This document shows positions 26,601 through 34,352 of a DNA stretch of 64,000 bases, in pieces. Each line of letters opens with the position of its first letter. The stretch's first letter is position 1. This DNA comes from Dysgonomonadaceae bacterium zrk40. GTDB lineage: Bacteria; Bacteroidota; Bacteroidia; Bacteroidales; Dysgonomonadaceae. The DNA lies in NCBI GenBank assembly GCA_016916535.1, contig CP070276.1, forward strand, positions 620,001-684,000, in the 5' to 3' direction. Under the pieces are notes generated by a model. It was given only the letters and a program-made list of their open reading frames with translations. It had not been told where the DNA came from and made no database searches. Made by a program: the position numbers and the translations under genes.

Positions 26601-26946
26601 CGCCGAGAATGCCTGGACCGGTCCTGGATCGACCAACCTGTATGCTCGTCCCATGGAAGGTGATGTGAACAATAACCGCAACTCAGATCGCTGGCTGAAG
26701 GATGGCTCCTTCATCCGCCTGCGATCACTGACGCTGGGTTACAACCTTCCCAGAAAATGGCTGGAACCAATTGGCATGAAGAATGTGAGGATCTACCTGC
26801 AGGGGGACAACCTATTGTTGTTGACCAGATATCCAGGATGGGATCCTGAGATCAGCACCGATCTAGACCCACGGTACGTGGGTGTGGACAACTGGGTAGT
26901 ACCACAACCCCGTACCATCCTCTTGGGAGCCAACTTTAGCTTCTAA
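23614..26946 (+). CDS. SusC-like TonB-dependent receptor with STN signalling domain
   Basis: From ATG 23614 (110 bases shorter would be impossible; in-frame ATG 23587 would add nine residues) the 1110-residue protein has: a signal peptide ending LPLQVRA; an STN domain (residues about 35-100, YDVELKNESLVNAMEVIQQK); a carboxypeptidase-like beta-sandwich (VSGRVFDNEGLPVIGANVLE); a plug with the SusC box (MDELVVIGYGTQRR); and a 22-strand barrel ending in Phe. It imports a glycan or glycoconjugate across the outer membrane together with the SusD lipoprotein encoded next. The STN domain ties it to the FecR/ECF pair upstream. Confidence 0.95.
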   Translation: MRQFLPTKIKMTTILIAYLAILPLQVRADSVTYDVELKNESLVNAMEVIQQKTGYIFFYHDELVNASQKVDLHTNGLSITQTLDELLKQTELGYHIKENQVFIYKKKSEPRNELPSEQQISKITVSGRVFDNEGLPVIGANVLEVGTSNGTITDVDGRFTLLNVTPGASVNISYIGFNTHTFTAQDDQVVEIVLKENLLTMDELVVIGYGTQRRSLVTSAISKMELDESNKRQVASPGQLLNGRIAGVTTFTGSGNLGSGERMSIRGMSSISAGNEPLYVIDGIPITNDNANIFNFGESMSPLATLNTSDIESIEVLKDAASAAIYGSRATNGVIVITTKSGKEGKSDISINVSTGISRFPDIGKIELANSQLYVQDYNAGVHNYNKQYGYGIGDSGYKVPISNPFGDLPDTDWMELITQTGSSLNMDASFSGGSAKTKYYIGANYNSMEGVIVSNKLNKINFNTKLSHAFKPWLEVGLNNSANYTKNFQVPGANMGSTVIGRAIEQRPFDRPYKPNGEYYIGGTDELTRHNIVQILNEQDAYLENFRFLGNYYAQFNYKEKLTYRYSFSTDIYHTYDFTYYNENHPYGMGSGRMVDQNRLVNNFVSDNIINYNDQISDLSIHATLGHSFQKVTNRNASVDARGFPSPSFDVGSVASEILGSTSAGVYAMESYFGRTTLSYLDRYILTGTFRTDGSSKFAEENRWGWFPSISLGWNISNEEFMKDKDAEIKFRLSYGKTGNQGGIGRYDYQALMLGGYNYRGSSGIAVSTFGNKELTWERADQYDVGFDITLFRGKVNMMFDAYLKNTNDLLYSMPMHATSGVTSIISNIGSMRNAGVEYTLNTHFNFGPLEWLSQFNIATNRNKITSLIDETNPISIGSNRALKVGEEMGAFYIFKMDGIYQYDGEVPKPQYDMGIRAGDVKWQDVDGNGIINDNDRVMMGSSNPDFYGGLNNTLRFKNLQLDAFVTYMYGQDVYAQWMTTVARTGYRMATLKEYAENAWTGPGSTNLYARPMEGDVNNNRNSDRWLKDGSFIRLRSLTLGYNLPRKWLEPIGMKNVRIYLQGDNLLLLTRYPGWDPEISTDLDPRYVGVDNWVVPQPRTILLGANFSF

Positions 26947-26981
26947 TGGAATTACAATAGAAACACGAAAAAAAAAATCTT

Positions 26982-28250
26982 ATGCATAAATATATCATAC
27001 CCATCATCCTGTTGATAGGCCTGACCTACTCCTGCTCCGGACAACTGGATCAGTTTTCACGGGCAGCCATCGCTCCTGATGCTGTGACAGAAAAAGATAT
27101 CCCCGCAGTAAGAAACGGGATGTACAGCCGTGTACAAAACGCTCCCAGTGTTCGCTCTTACATCATGTTCGACATGCTGGGTGGCGTGATATCTACCAGC
27201 ACCGGTAACGCCAGGGATCTGATAAACTCAACATTGAGCCCCCTGAACGGTTATATCTCTTCTAGCTGGAATGGTTATTACAACGCACTCTTCCAGGTGA
27301 ACAACATGCTCGATATCACTGAGCGCTTCCCGGACTCAGACATCGCTCAGCTGGCACGGGGCGAAGCATATTTCTTCCGTGCACTGATATACTACAACCT
27401 TGTAACACGTTGGGGTGGTGTACCTGTTCTCCCAGAAAACACTATGGAGAAGGTCCCCAGAAACAGTGAAGAAGAGGTGTGGGCTTTCGTGGAGGAGAAT
27501 ATTGAGGATGCACTCTCCATTCTTGACCGTTCCACAAGCTTCTACCTGGTATCGAGCGACGCAGCACTGGCCCTCAAGGCAAGGGTGATGCTCAGCCAGG
27601 GCAAGGAGAGTGAAGCAGCAACAATCGCCGACCAACTGATCTCCTCAGGACAGTATAAGTTGGATAGCTTTGAAAAGATATTCAGAAAAGAGATGAACAG
27701 TGAGATCATTTTCGCCTTCGAGAACCTCACCGAAGAGTCGTCGATCAATATCAGTGACCTCTATTACACCTACGCCCACCCCAATAAGGGACAGGGTGTA
27801 TATCGTCCCACTCCCGAGGTGGTGAAGTTATTTGCCGACAACGACACGCGGAAGAACATCTCGATTGTCAACATCGCCGGAACGGACTGCATTAACAAGT
27901 ATCCAAGCGGACAGACCGGCAACGACCCAATCATTCTCTTTCGCATTGCGGAGATGTACCTCATCAGCGCCGAAGCTAAAGGAAGGGCGGCAGGAATAGG
28001 CAGGCTCAATGAGCTTCGTCGTTTCAGAGGCCTGGATGATATCTTCCCCTCAAACGAGGAGGAGTTTCTTACAGCCATCCTCGATGAGAGAAAAAGGGAG
28101 CTGCTGGGTGAAAACTTCATCTATTACGATTTGGTGAGAACAGGTCGTGCGCAGCAAGACCTGGGACTGCTTGATCACCAAATGCTTTTACCTATCCCCG
28201 GTAGAGAACTGCAACTGAATCCAAACCTCACACCCAACCCGGGTTATTAA
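26982..28250 (+). CDS. SusD/RagB-like outer-membrane lipoprotein
   Basis: The 422-residue protein has a lipoprotein signal (lipobox LTYSC, Cys 18) and TPR-type helices typical of SusD (QLARGEAYFFRALIYYNLVTRWGGVP near residue 120). The C-terminal SusD block (ILFRIAEMYLISAEAKGRA, then LDERKRELLGENFIYYDLVRTG) follows. It forms the lid of the SusC transporter and binds substrate at the cell surface. It starts 35 bases after the SusC gene. At 422 residues it is shorter than most SusD proteins (about 500-550). Confidence 0.95.
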   Translation: MHKYIIPIILLIGLTYSCSGQLDQFSRAAIAPDAVTEKDIPAVRNGMYSRVQNAPSVRSYIMFDMLGGVISTSTGNARDLINSTLSPLNGYISSSWNGYYNALFQVNNMLDITERFPDSDIAQLARGEAYFFRALIYYNLVTRWGGVPVLPENTMEKVPRNSEEEVWAFVEENIEDALSILDRSTSFYLVSSDAALALKARVMLSQGKESEAATIADQLISSGQYKLDSFEKIFRKEMNSEIIFAFENLTEESSINISDLYYTYAHPNKGQGVYRPTPEVVKLFADNDTRKNISIVNIAGTDCINKYPSGQTGNDPIILFRIAEMYLISAEAKGRAAGIGRLNELRRFRGLDDIFPSNEEEFLTAILDERKRELLGENFIYYDLVRTGRAQQDLGLLDHQMLLPIPGRELQLNPNLTPNPGY

Positions 28251-28266
28251 CTCACCAAGTAAAATA

Positions 28267-29205
28267 ATGACAATGATTACAAAAAAATATCTATTCATGC
28301 TGATCGCATTGATCAGTATGACCACCACACAAGGATGCAGCAACAATGAGTATGCACTGGAGTATTCGCTTCAAACGCAAACAACTGTAGGAGAGAAACT
28401 GGTTGGTAACACCAATCTCTTTGGTCACATTATCTCCGACTCAACCTACATGGTTACAAGCGGAGTGGAAGCTACCGAAGTGCAATATCTCTCACAAAAG
28501 GGTCTGGCAATGAAGATATTCATCATGCAGGTAGACCTGAGCAACCCGGCTCTATCGATTGGAGCATCAATGCCCAACAACAAAAACAGTTTTGCCATGC
28601 AGCGCATGACCCTCCAGGCCTCACATGCCGACACGGAGGAAAACAAAGTGTGGGCCGGTATCAATGGTGATTTTTACAACATGACCACCGGGGTACCACA
28701 AGGAATTGTTTACCGTAATGGCACCGCTGTGAAGACTACATTCCAGGATGCTGTTTGCACTTACTTCGCTGTGACACACGACGGTAAGGCAATTGTGGCC
28801 GGACAGGAGCAATATCCAGACCTGAAAGATCAGATAAAAGAGGCTGTAGGTGGTAGGGTATGGCTTGTACAAGATGGTGCGGTGGTGAAACAGACCAACA
28901 ACACCGTGGAACCTCGTACCTCCATTGGTGTCTCGGAAGATGGTACGCAGGTTTACATCTTGGCTGTAGATGGAAGAAACTTCCACTACTCCAACGGTAT
29001 GTCGTATGATGAGCTGGGACAATGCCTCAAAGCATTAGGAGCATACAATGCCATCAACCTGGACGGGGGTGGTTCCACTACCTTTTTCATCAGGAACACT
29101 CCTGACTTCACTGACGATCGCTTTGAGATTCGCAACTGGCCTAGTGACAACGGTGGTGATGAAAGATCGGTTGCCAACGGATTACTGATTTTCTCAAACG
29201 AATAA
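28267..29205 (+). CDS. Phosphodiester glycosidase (NAGPA family) lipoprotein
   Basis: The 312-residue protein has a lipobox (TTTQGC) and the NAGPA/DUF2233 domain: WAGINGDFYNMTTGVPQG near residue 130, EPRTSIGVSEDG near residue 215, and AYNAINLDGGGSTTFF near residue 260. In mammals the family removes GlcNAc from a GlcNAc-phospho-mannose cap; bacterial members are thought to cut sugar-phosphodiesters, for example in wall teichoic acids or capsules. It is 16 bases after the SusD gene, so the locus may target a phosphodiester-linked glycan rather than a plain polysaccharide (inference). Confidence 0.88.
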   Translation: MTMITKKYLFMLIALISMTTTQGCSNNEYALEYSLQTQTTVGEKLVGNTNLFGHIISDSTYMVTSGVEATEVQYLSQKGLAMKIFIMQVDLSNPALSIGASMPNNKNSFAMQRMTLQASHADTEENKVWAGINGDFYNMTTGVPQGIVYRNGTAVKTTFQDAVCTYFAVTHDGKAIVAGQEQYPDLKDQIKEAVGGRVWLVQDGAVVKQTNNTVEPRTSIGVSEDGTQVYILAVDGRNFHYSNGMSYDELGQCLKALGAYNAINLDGGGSTTFFIRNTPDFTDDRFEIRNWPSDNGGDERSVANGLLIFSNE

Positions 29206-29216
29206 CGGTTAAAACA

Positions 29217-30983
29217 ATGGTACAGATGAAACATTATATATTATCCTTACAGAACCTACTCCTGCTCATGTTAATAGTTGGAGTAGCGCCATCATGCTCG
29301 GAGAAGATTGAGCTGGGCAGCTTCACACCCGAAACACCTGTCTACTCGTTCGCAGTAGATGAAATCAATATTCCCAAAGAGGGAGGTGACTTCAGCGTGG
29401 AGGTTAAATCAAACCTCCCCTGGCGCGCCAAAACAAATGCTACATGGATCAGCCTCACCGAGGAGAGTGGGCTCACAGACGGTACGGTCACTTTCACCGC
29501 TAGCCGCAACAGGACCATCGATCAGCGGGAAGGGGAAATCATTGTCTGGGTGACCGGGGATGATCAGAAATCGATACGGATTGTACAGGCACCCAGTGAA
29601 CCAAGCGACCTGATCACCCATTATTACGCAAAAGAAGCAGGTAGCGATAGCAACGACGGTCTCTCGTGGGAAACAGCGGTCTCTCTTGCCGGGGCGCTTG
29701 ACAAGGTGGTCTCGGGTGACGTGATTCACATTGCCGCTGGCACACACCTCCCAAAAAATATGGTTACCGGTGGAAATGAACAGGGTGATATCACCTTCGA
29801 AATACACAGCAATGTGACATTGATTGGTGGTTATGCTGACGATGCTACCGAAGGGGCACAGCCTGATCCGTTGAACAATGAGACAATTCTAAGCGGTAAC
29901 AGGGAGGTGTTTCACACCATGACCATCACAGCTCCCGTGGAAGAAGGAAAAAAGGTAATGCTCAATAACCTCACCATCACACAGGGTCATGCAGGTCAAT
30001 CGAACGCCGGCACGCTTAGCATTGGCGGACTCACTTACCGCCGTTCCTATGGTGGGGGAATCAGTGTGGGGGGCTCGAAGGTGGAAATTAACAACTGCGT
30101 GATCACCGACAACGAATCAAGACAGCATGCTGCCGGTATCTATATGTTTAACGGTGCCGAGCTGATGATGCGGGACTGTGACATCACCAATAACAAGGGG
30201 ATACTGGAAGCTTCCAACGGAGGGGGTATCTTCAACGAGTCTGCCACACTCTATCTGATGAACTGCAACGTAACTGGTAACTCAGTATGGGGTGTAGGAG
30301 GTGGATTGTACAGCTATAGTGCTAACACGCTGACCTACCTCTATCTCTATAACTCCACCGTGGCTTTCAACTCCACAAACGCCGGCCCGAATACCGGACG
30401 CAGAGGTGGGGGACTCTATGCCCGTGAGTTTTCAAGAGTTCAGGTGGTTAACTCTACCTTCTACAGTAACGAGAGCGGTCGTGGTGGCGGTATCAGTATT
30501 TATGGAGCAGCCGGTAAGACCTCATCGGTTGATTTGATTAACAGCACTGTGTTCAATAATTATGCAATCAACAACGCTGCAGGCGTAGAGGTTCTGGCCA
30601 ATACGACATTCAAGGCTTACAACTCAATCATCGCCGGCAACAGTGCGACCACAACTCCAGATTTGCAGATGGCACCCAACACCACTACCCTGTCGTACAT
30701 GGTGACAGGCAACCAATTGTTGGATGCCGCCGGTGCTGTGATGACGGGTGTGACATTCGATGCTGCCACCATGCTGGGGACATTGATGGTGAACGGTGGA
30801 AGAACGCAAACTTCAATGCTCTCTTCCTCCTCACCTGCAGCCATCCACGGAATGACAACCACTCAACTGGAAGAGCTCGCTGCGGAATATAACCCGCCCA
30901 TTGACACGGAAATAATCCTGAAGGACCAGACTGGTGCTTCACGCAACAGCCAAAAAGCCATGGGTGCAGTGGTACCAAGATAA
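29217..30983 (+). CDS. BACON-domain lipoprotein with right-handed beta-helix
   Basis: After a lipoprotein signal (VGVAPSC), residues about 45-125 form a BACON domain (IPKEGGDFSVEVKSNLPWRAKTNATWISL). Residues about 135 to 560 are a pectate-lyase-like parallel beta-helix with repeated Asn-rich turns (GGGIFNESATLYLMNCNVTGN) of the type found in polysaccharide-binding or lyase proteins. ATG 29226 is an alternative start that gives a more compact signal peptide. It is the last gene of the sigma/FecR-controlled locus, and a strong terminator follows. It is probably a surface glycan-binding protein or lyase; no catalytic residues can be named. Confidence 0.85.
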   Translation: MVQMKHYILSLQNLLLLMLIVGVAPSCSEKIELGSFTPETPVYSFAVDEINIPKEGGDFSVEVKSNLPWRAKTNATWISLTEESGLTDGTVTFTASRNRTIDQREGEIIVWVTGDDQKSIRIVQAPSEPSDLITHYYAKEAGSDSNDGLSWETAVSLAGALDKVVSGDVIHIAAGTHLPKNMVTGGNEQGDITFEIHSNVTLIGGYADDATEGAQPDPLNNETILSGNREVFHTMTITAPVEEGKKVMLNNLTITQGHAGQSNAGTLSIGGLTYRRSYGGGISVGGSKVEINNCVITDNESRQHAAGIYMFNGAELMMRDCDITNNKGILEASNGGGIFNESATLYLMNCNVTGNSVWGVGGGLYSYSANTLTYLYLYNSTVAFNSTNAGPNTGRRGGGLYAREFSRVQVVNSTFYSNESGRGGGISIYGAAGKTSSVDLINSTVFNNYAINNAAGVEVLANTTFKAYNSIIAGNSATTTPDLQMAPNTTTLSYMVTGNQLLDAAGAVMTGVTFDAATMLGTLMVNGGRTQTSMLSSSSPAAIHGMTTTQLEELAAEYNPPIDTEIILKDQTGASRNSQKAMGAVVPR

Positions 30984-31037
30984 AAGGAGACTATTTAATT
31001 GACTCCCATAGGGGTTTATCAAATGTTACTTGATATT

Positions 31038-31076
31038 GTAGGAGGGAAACGCAAGTTTTGCCTCCTACTTTTTTTT
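31038..31076 (+). terminator. Rho-independent terminator of the SusC/D-NAGPA-BACON operon
   Basis: GTAGGAGG (31038-31045) pairs with CCTCCTAC (31061-31068), extended inside by AAAC/GTTT, and is followed at once by eight T (31069-31076). It lies 55 bases past the BACON gene. Confidence 0.9.
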
Positions 31077-31461
31077 GCTTATCACTTATGGGTTATTACG
31101 GACAAGTATGTTCTATTAAATGCCCGCATTCCGAAAGATGCCCGCTCCATGCGAAGTGAAAAAAAACTTGTTTCTCTTCAACACAATAGGAATTAAATCT
31201 GAAAGTAATTTGGGCAATACCAAGAATATTTAGTGGCATTATTTGCATATTAACATTAAAAATTTGCATCTGATTAACCTATAGCTTAATTTTTCGATAA
31301 AAAGAAAATGTCGACAACTGATTTCGTCGTCTGACGGTCGTAGAGATTATCTTGGAAGGGCACAATAATTGTGATAGCTGCGGTTTTACATCCGAGGAAA
31401 AAGTCTCAAAAAAACTCCATGGTAGAAAAAGTCATTATTAAAAGAGTTGGAGGATACGAAT
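31077..31461. other. Intergenic gap before the SecB-like gene
   Basis: No gene of useful length is supported. An 18-codon frame from ATG 31419 ends just inside the next gene (stop at 31473-31475) and could be a leader peptide, but may be chance. The sequence is AT-rich and lacks a consensus promoter. Confidence 0.4.
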
Positions 31462-31857
31462 ATGAAATTGACTGAAAAATATATTGTTAATCCTGAATTT
31501 GAATACAGCAAAAATGACCTTTTTTATGTAATTGTTGTACAAATCAAAATAAACAATCCCGATAATTCACCTCAATTGGGAGGATATTCTTTAATGGTTG
31601 AAGGCACATCGATTTTTGAATTTAAACAAAATCATGAAATTTCAAAAGAGGATAAAGGTGCACTGTTAAAATACTCAGGACTTTCAATTACGATCAATTT
31701 CATTAGGGGCTTTATTGCAACACTTACCGCCTACGGACCTTATGGGAGATACAACCTACCTACCATTGATTTGAATGACCTTCTCTCGCAGAAACGAGAG
31801 AAAACACTGACCGGTAATCTAACCCCTGACAACTGTTCACTGACAAGTGTTCACTGA
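31462..31857 (+). CDS. SecB-like chaperone
   Basis: The 131-residue product has the SecB-type ending: ITINFIRGFIATLTAYGPYGRYNLPTIDLNDLL, matching the helix and Leu-Pro-Thr segment of SecB. The N-terminal half has strands compatible with the SecB fold (FYVIVVQIKINNPDNSPQLGGYSLMVEG). ATG 31462 is preceded by GGAGG eight bases upstream, which decides it over an in-frame TTG at 31447. Bacteroidetes lack a classical secB operon; SecB-like proteins often serve as chaperones of toxin-antitoxin systems, but no toxin gene is adjacent. The last residues (PDNCSLTSVH) are written by the 14-bp repeat array. Confidence 0.7.
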   Translation: MKLTEKYIVNPEFEYSKNDLFYVIVVQIKINNPDNSPQLGGYSLMVEGTSIFEFKQNHEISKEDKGALLKYSGLSITINFIRGFIATLTAYGPYGRYNLPTIDLNDLLSQKREKTLTGNLTPDNCSLTSVH

Positions 31858-31910
31858 CAACTGTTCACTGACAACTGTTCACTGACAACTGTTCACTGAC
31901 AACTGATACA
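31827..31910 (+). repeat. 14-bp tandem repeat TGACAACTGTTCAC, about six copies
   Basis: Units begin at 31827, 31841 (one change), 31855, 31869, 31883 and 31897 (partial). The array contains the stop codons of both convergent genes, the SecB-like gene (31857) and the SGNH gene (31879). The same core, CTGACAACTG, recurs at about 21147-21176 in another intergenic region. Confidence 0.85.
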
Positions 31911-32863
31911 ACCGCTCGTTGAGGATCCGGCTCAACTTGGCTGCACCTTGCTTGTTGAGGTGGTCGGGGTTGAAGAAATCATCGCGCGTGAACCGTTCAT
32001 CGTTGTCGTACCGCCAGTAGGGGATGTCATGCTCACGACATATCGTTCCGATGTCATGCAGGTTGCGCGCTGTCTGGGCGCTTTCGAGGTGGCGGTTGTA
32101 CTCCCGGTAGGTGGGTGAGGAGAAGAGGATGGGCCGAATGTTGCGCTCCTTGAGGAAACGGATGAACTGGTGCAGGTCGGACAACACCGCGGCACGCTCG
32201 CCGGAGGTGGTGTCTTCGCGGAACTCGTTCGCGAGCTTCCTGTATTCCGATGGTGTGAAGGAGGACTCTTTGGTCCCCTCCAGACCGAGGAACCCACGGG
32301 TGAGGCTGTCTGTCACGTTCACTCCCCGCTCCACATGAAAGGGTACCGCTTCGCCGCCATGCTTGAGCCGCCACTTGAGGGCCCTGCGCGCCATGATGTA
32401 GGAGACGCGGGGAGTGTATCCCCAGATGAAGGGGGAGAGAGAGGATTGCCTTGGTGTAGTCCTGATCCTTGTAACGGATGCCGTTGGCGTAGAACGACCA
32501 GGCGTTGCGCTCATCCTGGCTGGAGGTGTGCAGCGAGTGGTAGTCGACGCTGATGAAGAGGTAGCGCAGGTTCGTCACCCCCTCCCCGATCGCCTTCATG
32601 GTGAGCCGCTTGTCGAAGTAGAGCTGCTGACTCACCATCGCCAGGTTGTAGGCCTTGAAGCCGGGCATGTGGAGGGGGTTGATGCCGTAATGGGCGTGTG
32701 AGTTGCCGACGAACAGCACCTCTACCCGGTGTTTCATCTTTACGAGCCCGTCGTACTTGGCACTGTAGAGCGTCTCCATGTTGCGCAGGTAGAGATCGAA
32801 CAACAGCACCACCACGATGGGCAGCAGCAGGAAGAGGAGGGTATCGCGCAGGAATCTTTTCAT
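31879..32863 (-). pseudogene. SGNH/AlgX-like acyltransferase partner, frameshifted
   Basis: Two frames together give one protein of about 327 residues. The N-terminal frame (from ATG 32863) has a membrane anchor (FLLLPIVVVLLFDLYLRN) and VLFVGNSHAHYGINP, the SGNH block I with catalytic Ser. The C-terminal frame has ILFSSPTYREYN and RDDFFNPDHLNKQGAAKLS, the block V Asp-x-x-His. The frames switch at about 32431-32445, in a GGGGGAGAGAGAG tract; loss of one base there would restore the gene. It is eight bases downstream of the MBOAT gene and would use acyl groups passed by it to modify an exported polysaccharide. Sequencing error, slippage or decay are all possible. Confidence 0.75.
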
Positions 32864-32871
32864 GGGTGCCG

Positions 32872-34340
32872 TCAGAATTGAAAGTAGATGAATTGCTGAT
32901 TGCCCACGCCAAACCAGAAGAGGGAAAGGATGAGGGCGTAATAGAAGGCGCGCCGCAAAGGGCGCTTCCAGCGGAGGCCCAGCTCCTGAATGGCGTATTC
33001 ACGCTCCCTGCCGAACCATTCGATGGCGAGGAAGAGGAGGATGAGCAGTGCCGTGGTGATGGCATCGTCGCTGCCCGGGAAAGTGGGCAGGGTGAAGAGC
33101 GAGGGGGTGAAGATGCCCGCGATGTAGGTGAAGGCTTGGTCGAGGTTATCGGCACGGAAGAGATCCAGGCGAACACCGTGAGGGCGAAGGTGCCCGCCAT
33201 GGCGACCGTTTCGCGGGGCGTGGGCAGGATCCGTCCCTGGGCGACGACGGAGAGGTTCTTGCGGTTTTGCCGTGCGAGCAACAGCGGCAGGAAGTAGAGG
33301 GCGTTGAGCGCTCCCCAGATGAGGAAGGTCCAGTTGGCTCCATGCCAAAAGCCGCTCACCAGGAAGATGATGAAGGTGTTGCGGATCTTCATCAGCAGGG
33401 TGCCGCGGCTGCCTCCCAGCGGGATGTAGAGGTAATCGCGGAACCAGGTGGTGAGGGAGATGTGCCAGCGCCGCCAGAACTCTACGATGTCGCGCGAGAA
33501 GTAGGGGTAGGCGAAGTTGCGCATCAGGTTGATGCCGAAGAGGCGGGCGGTACCGATGGCGATGTCGGAGTAGCCGGAGAAGTCGCCATAGATCTGAAAG
33601 GTGAAGAAGAGGGCTCCCAGCACCAGCGTGCTGCCCGACATGGCTGCGGGATCCTGGAAGATGGCATCGACATGCACCGCGCAGTTGTCGGCAATCACCA
33701 CCTTCTTGAAGAGACCCCAGAGCATCTGCCGCAGGCCGTCGACCGCCTGGTCGGGACGGAACACCCTCTTCCGCTGGAACTGGGGCAGCAGGTTGGTGGC
33801 CCGCTCGATGGGACCGGCGACCAGCTGGGGGAAGAAGCTGACGAAGGCGAAGAAGGAGAGCAGGTTGCGCGTGGGACTTATTTGCCGGCGGTAGACATCG
33901 ATGGTGTAGCTCAACGCCTGAAAGGTGTAGAAGCTGATGCCCACCGGCAGGATCACCTGCAGGGTGCGGGGCGACAGCTCACGGCCGAAGAGCGAGAAGG
34001 CATCGACGAAGCTGTCGACGAAGAAGTTGTAGTATTTGAAGGTGCCCAGTATGGCCAGGTTGAGGGTGATGTTGAGCGCGGTGATGAGGCGTGACGCGCG
34101 GCGGGCGGAGCGCCCTTCACGGTTGTTACGCACATGACGGATGGCCAGGCCGCTGAGGTAGCTCAAGGTGATAGTGACCACCATCAGGAGCAGGAAGCGC
34201 CAGTCCCACCAGCCGTAGAAGAGGAAGCTGGCGGCGACGATCAGCAGGTTTTGGCTTCTCAGGTTCTTGTTGGTTGCGAACCAGTAGAGAATAAATACAA
34301 GGGGCAGGAATATTGCAAATTCCAGCGAGTTAAAGAGCAT
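32872..34340 (-). pseudogene. MBOAT O-acyltransferase (AlgI/DltB-like), frameshifted
   Basis: The first 395 residues are a normal MBOAT protein: several membrane helices, EFWRRWHISLTTWFRDYLYIPLGG near residue 290, and SGFWHGANWTFLIWG near residue 340 with the catalytic His. After TFALTVFAWI the frame is lost at about 33155-33166 and continues one frame over as LFRADNLDQAFTYIAGIF to the end at 32872. One added base would give an intact 489-residue protein. The family moves acyl groups across the inner membrane for O-acetylation of polysaccharides. It is downstream of the dehydrogenase gene in the exopolysaccharide operon. Confidence 0.8.
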
Positions 34341-34352
34341 ATGGGTTGTTTC

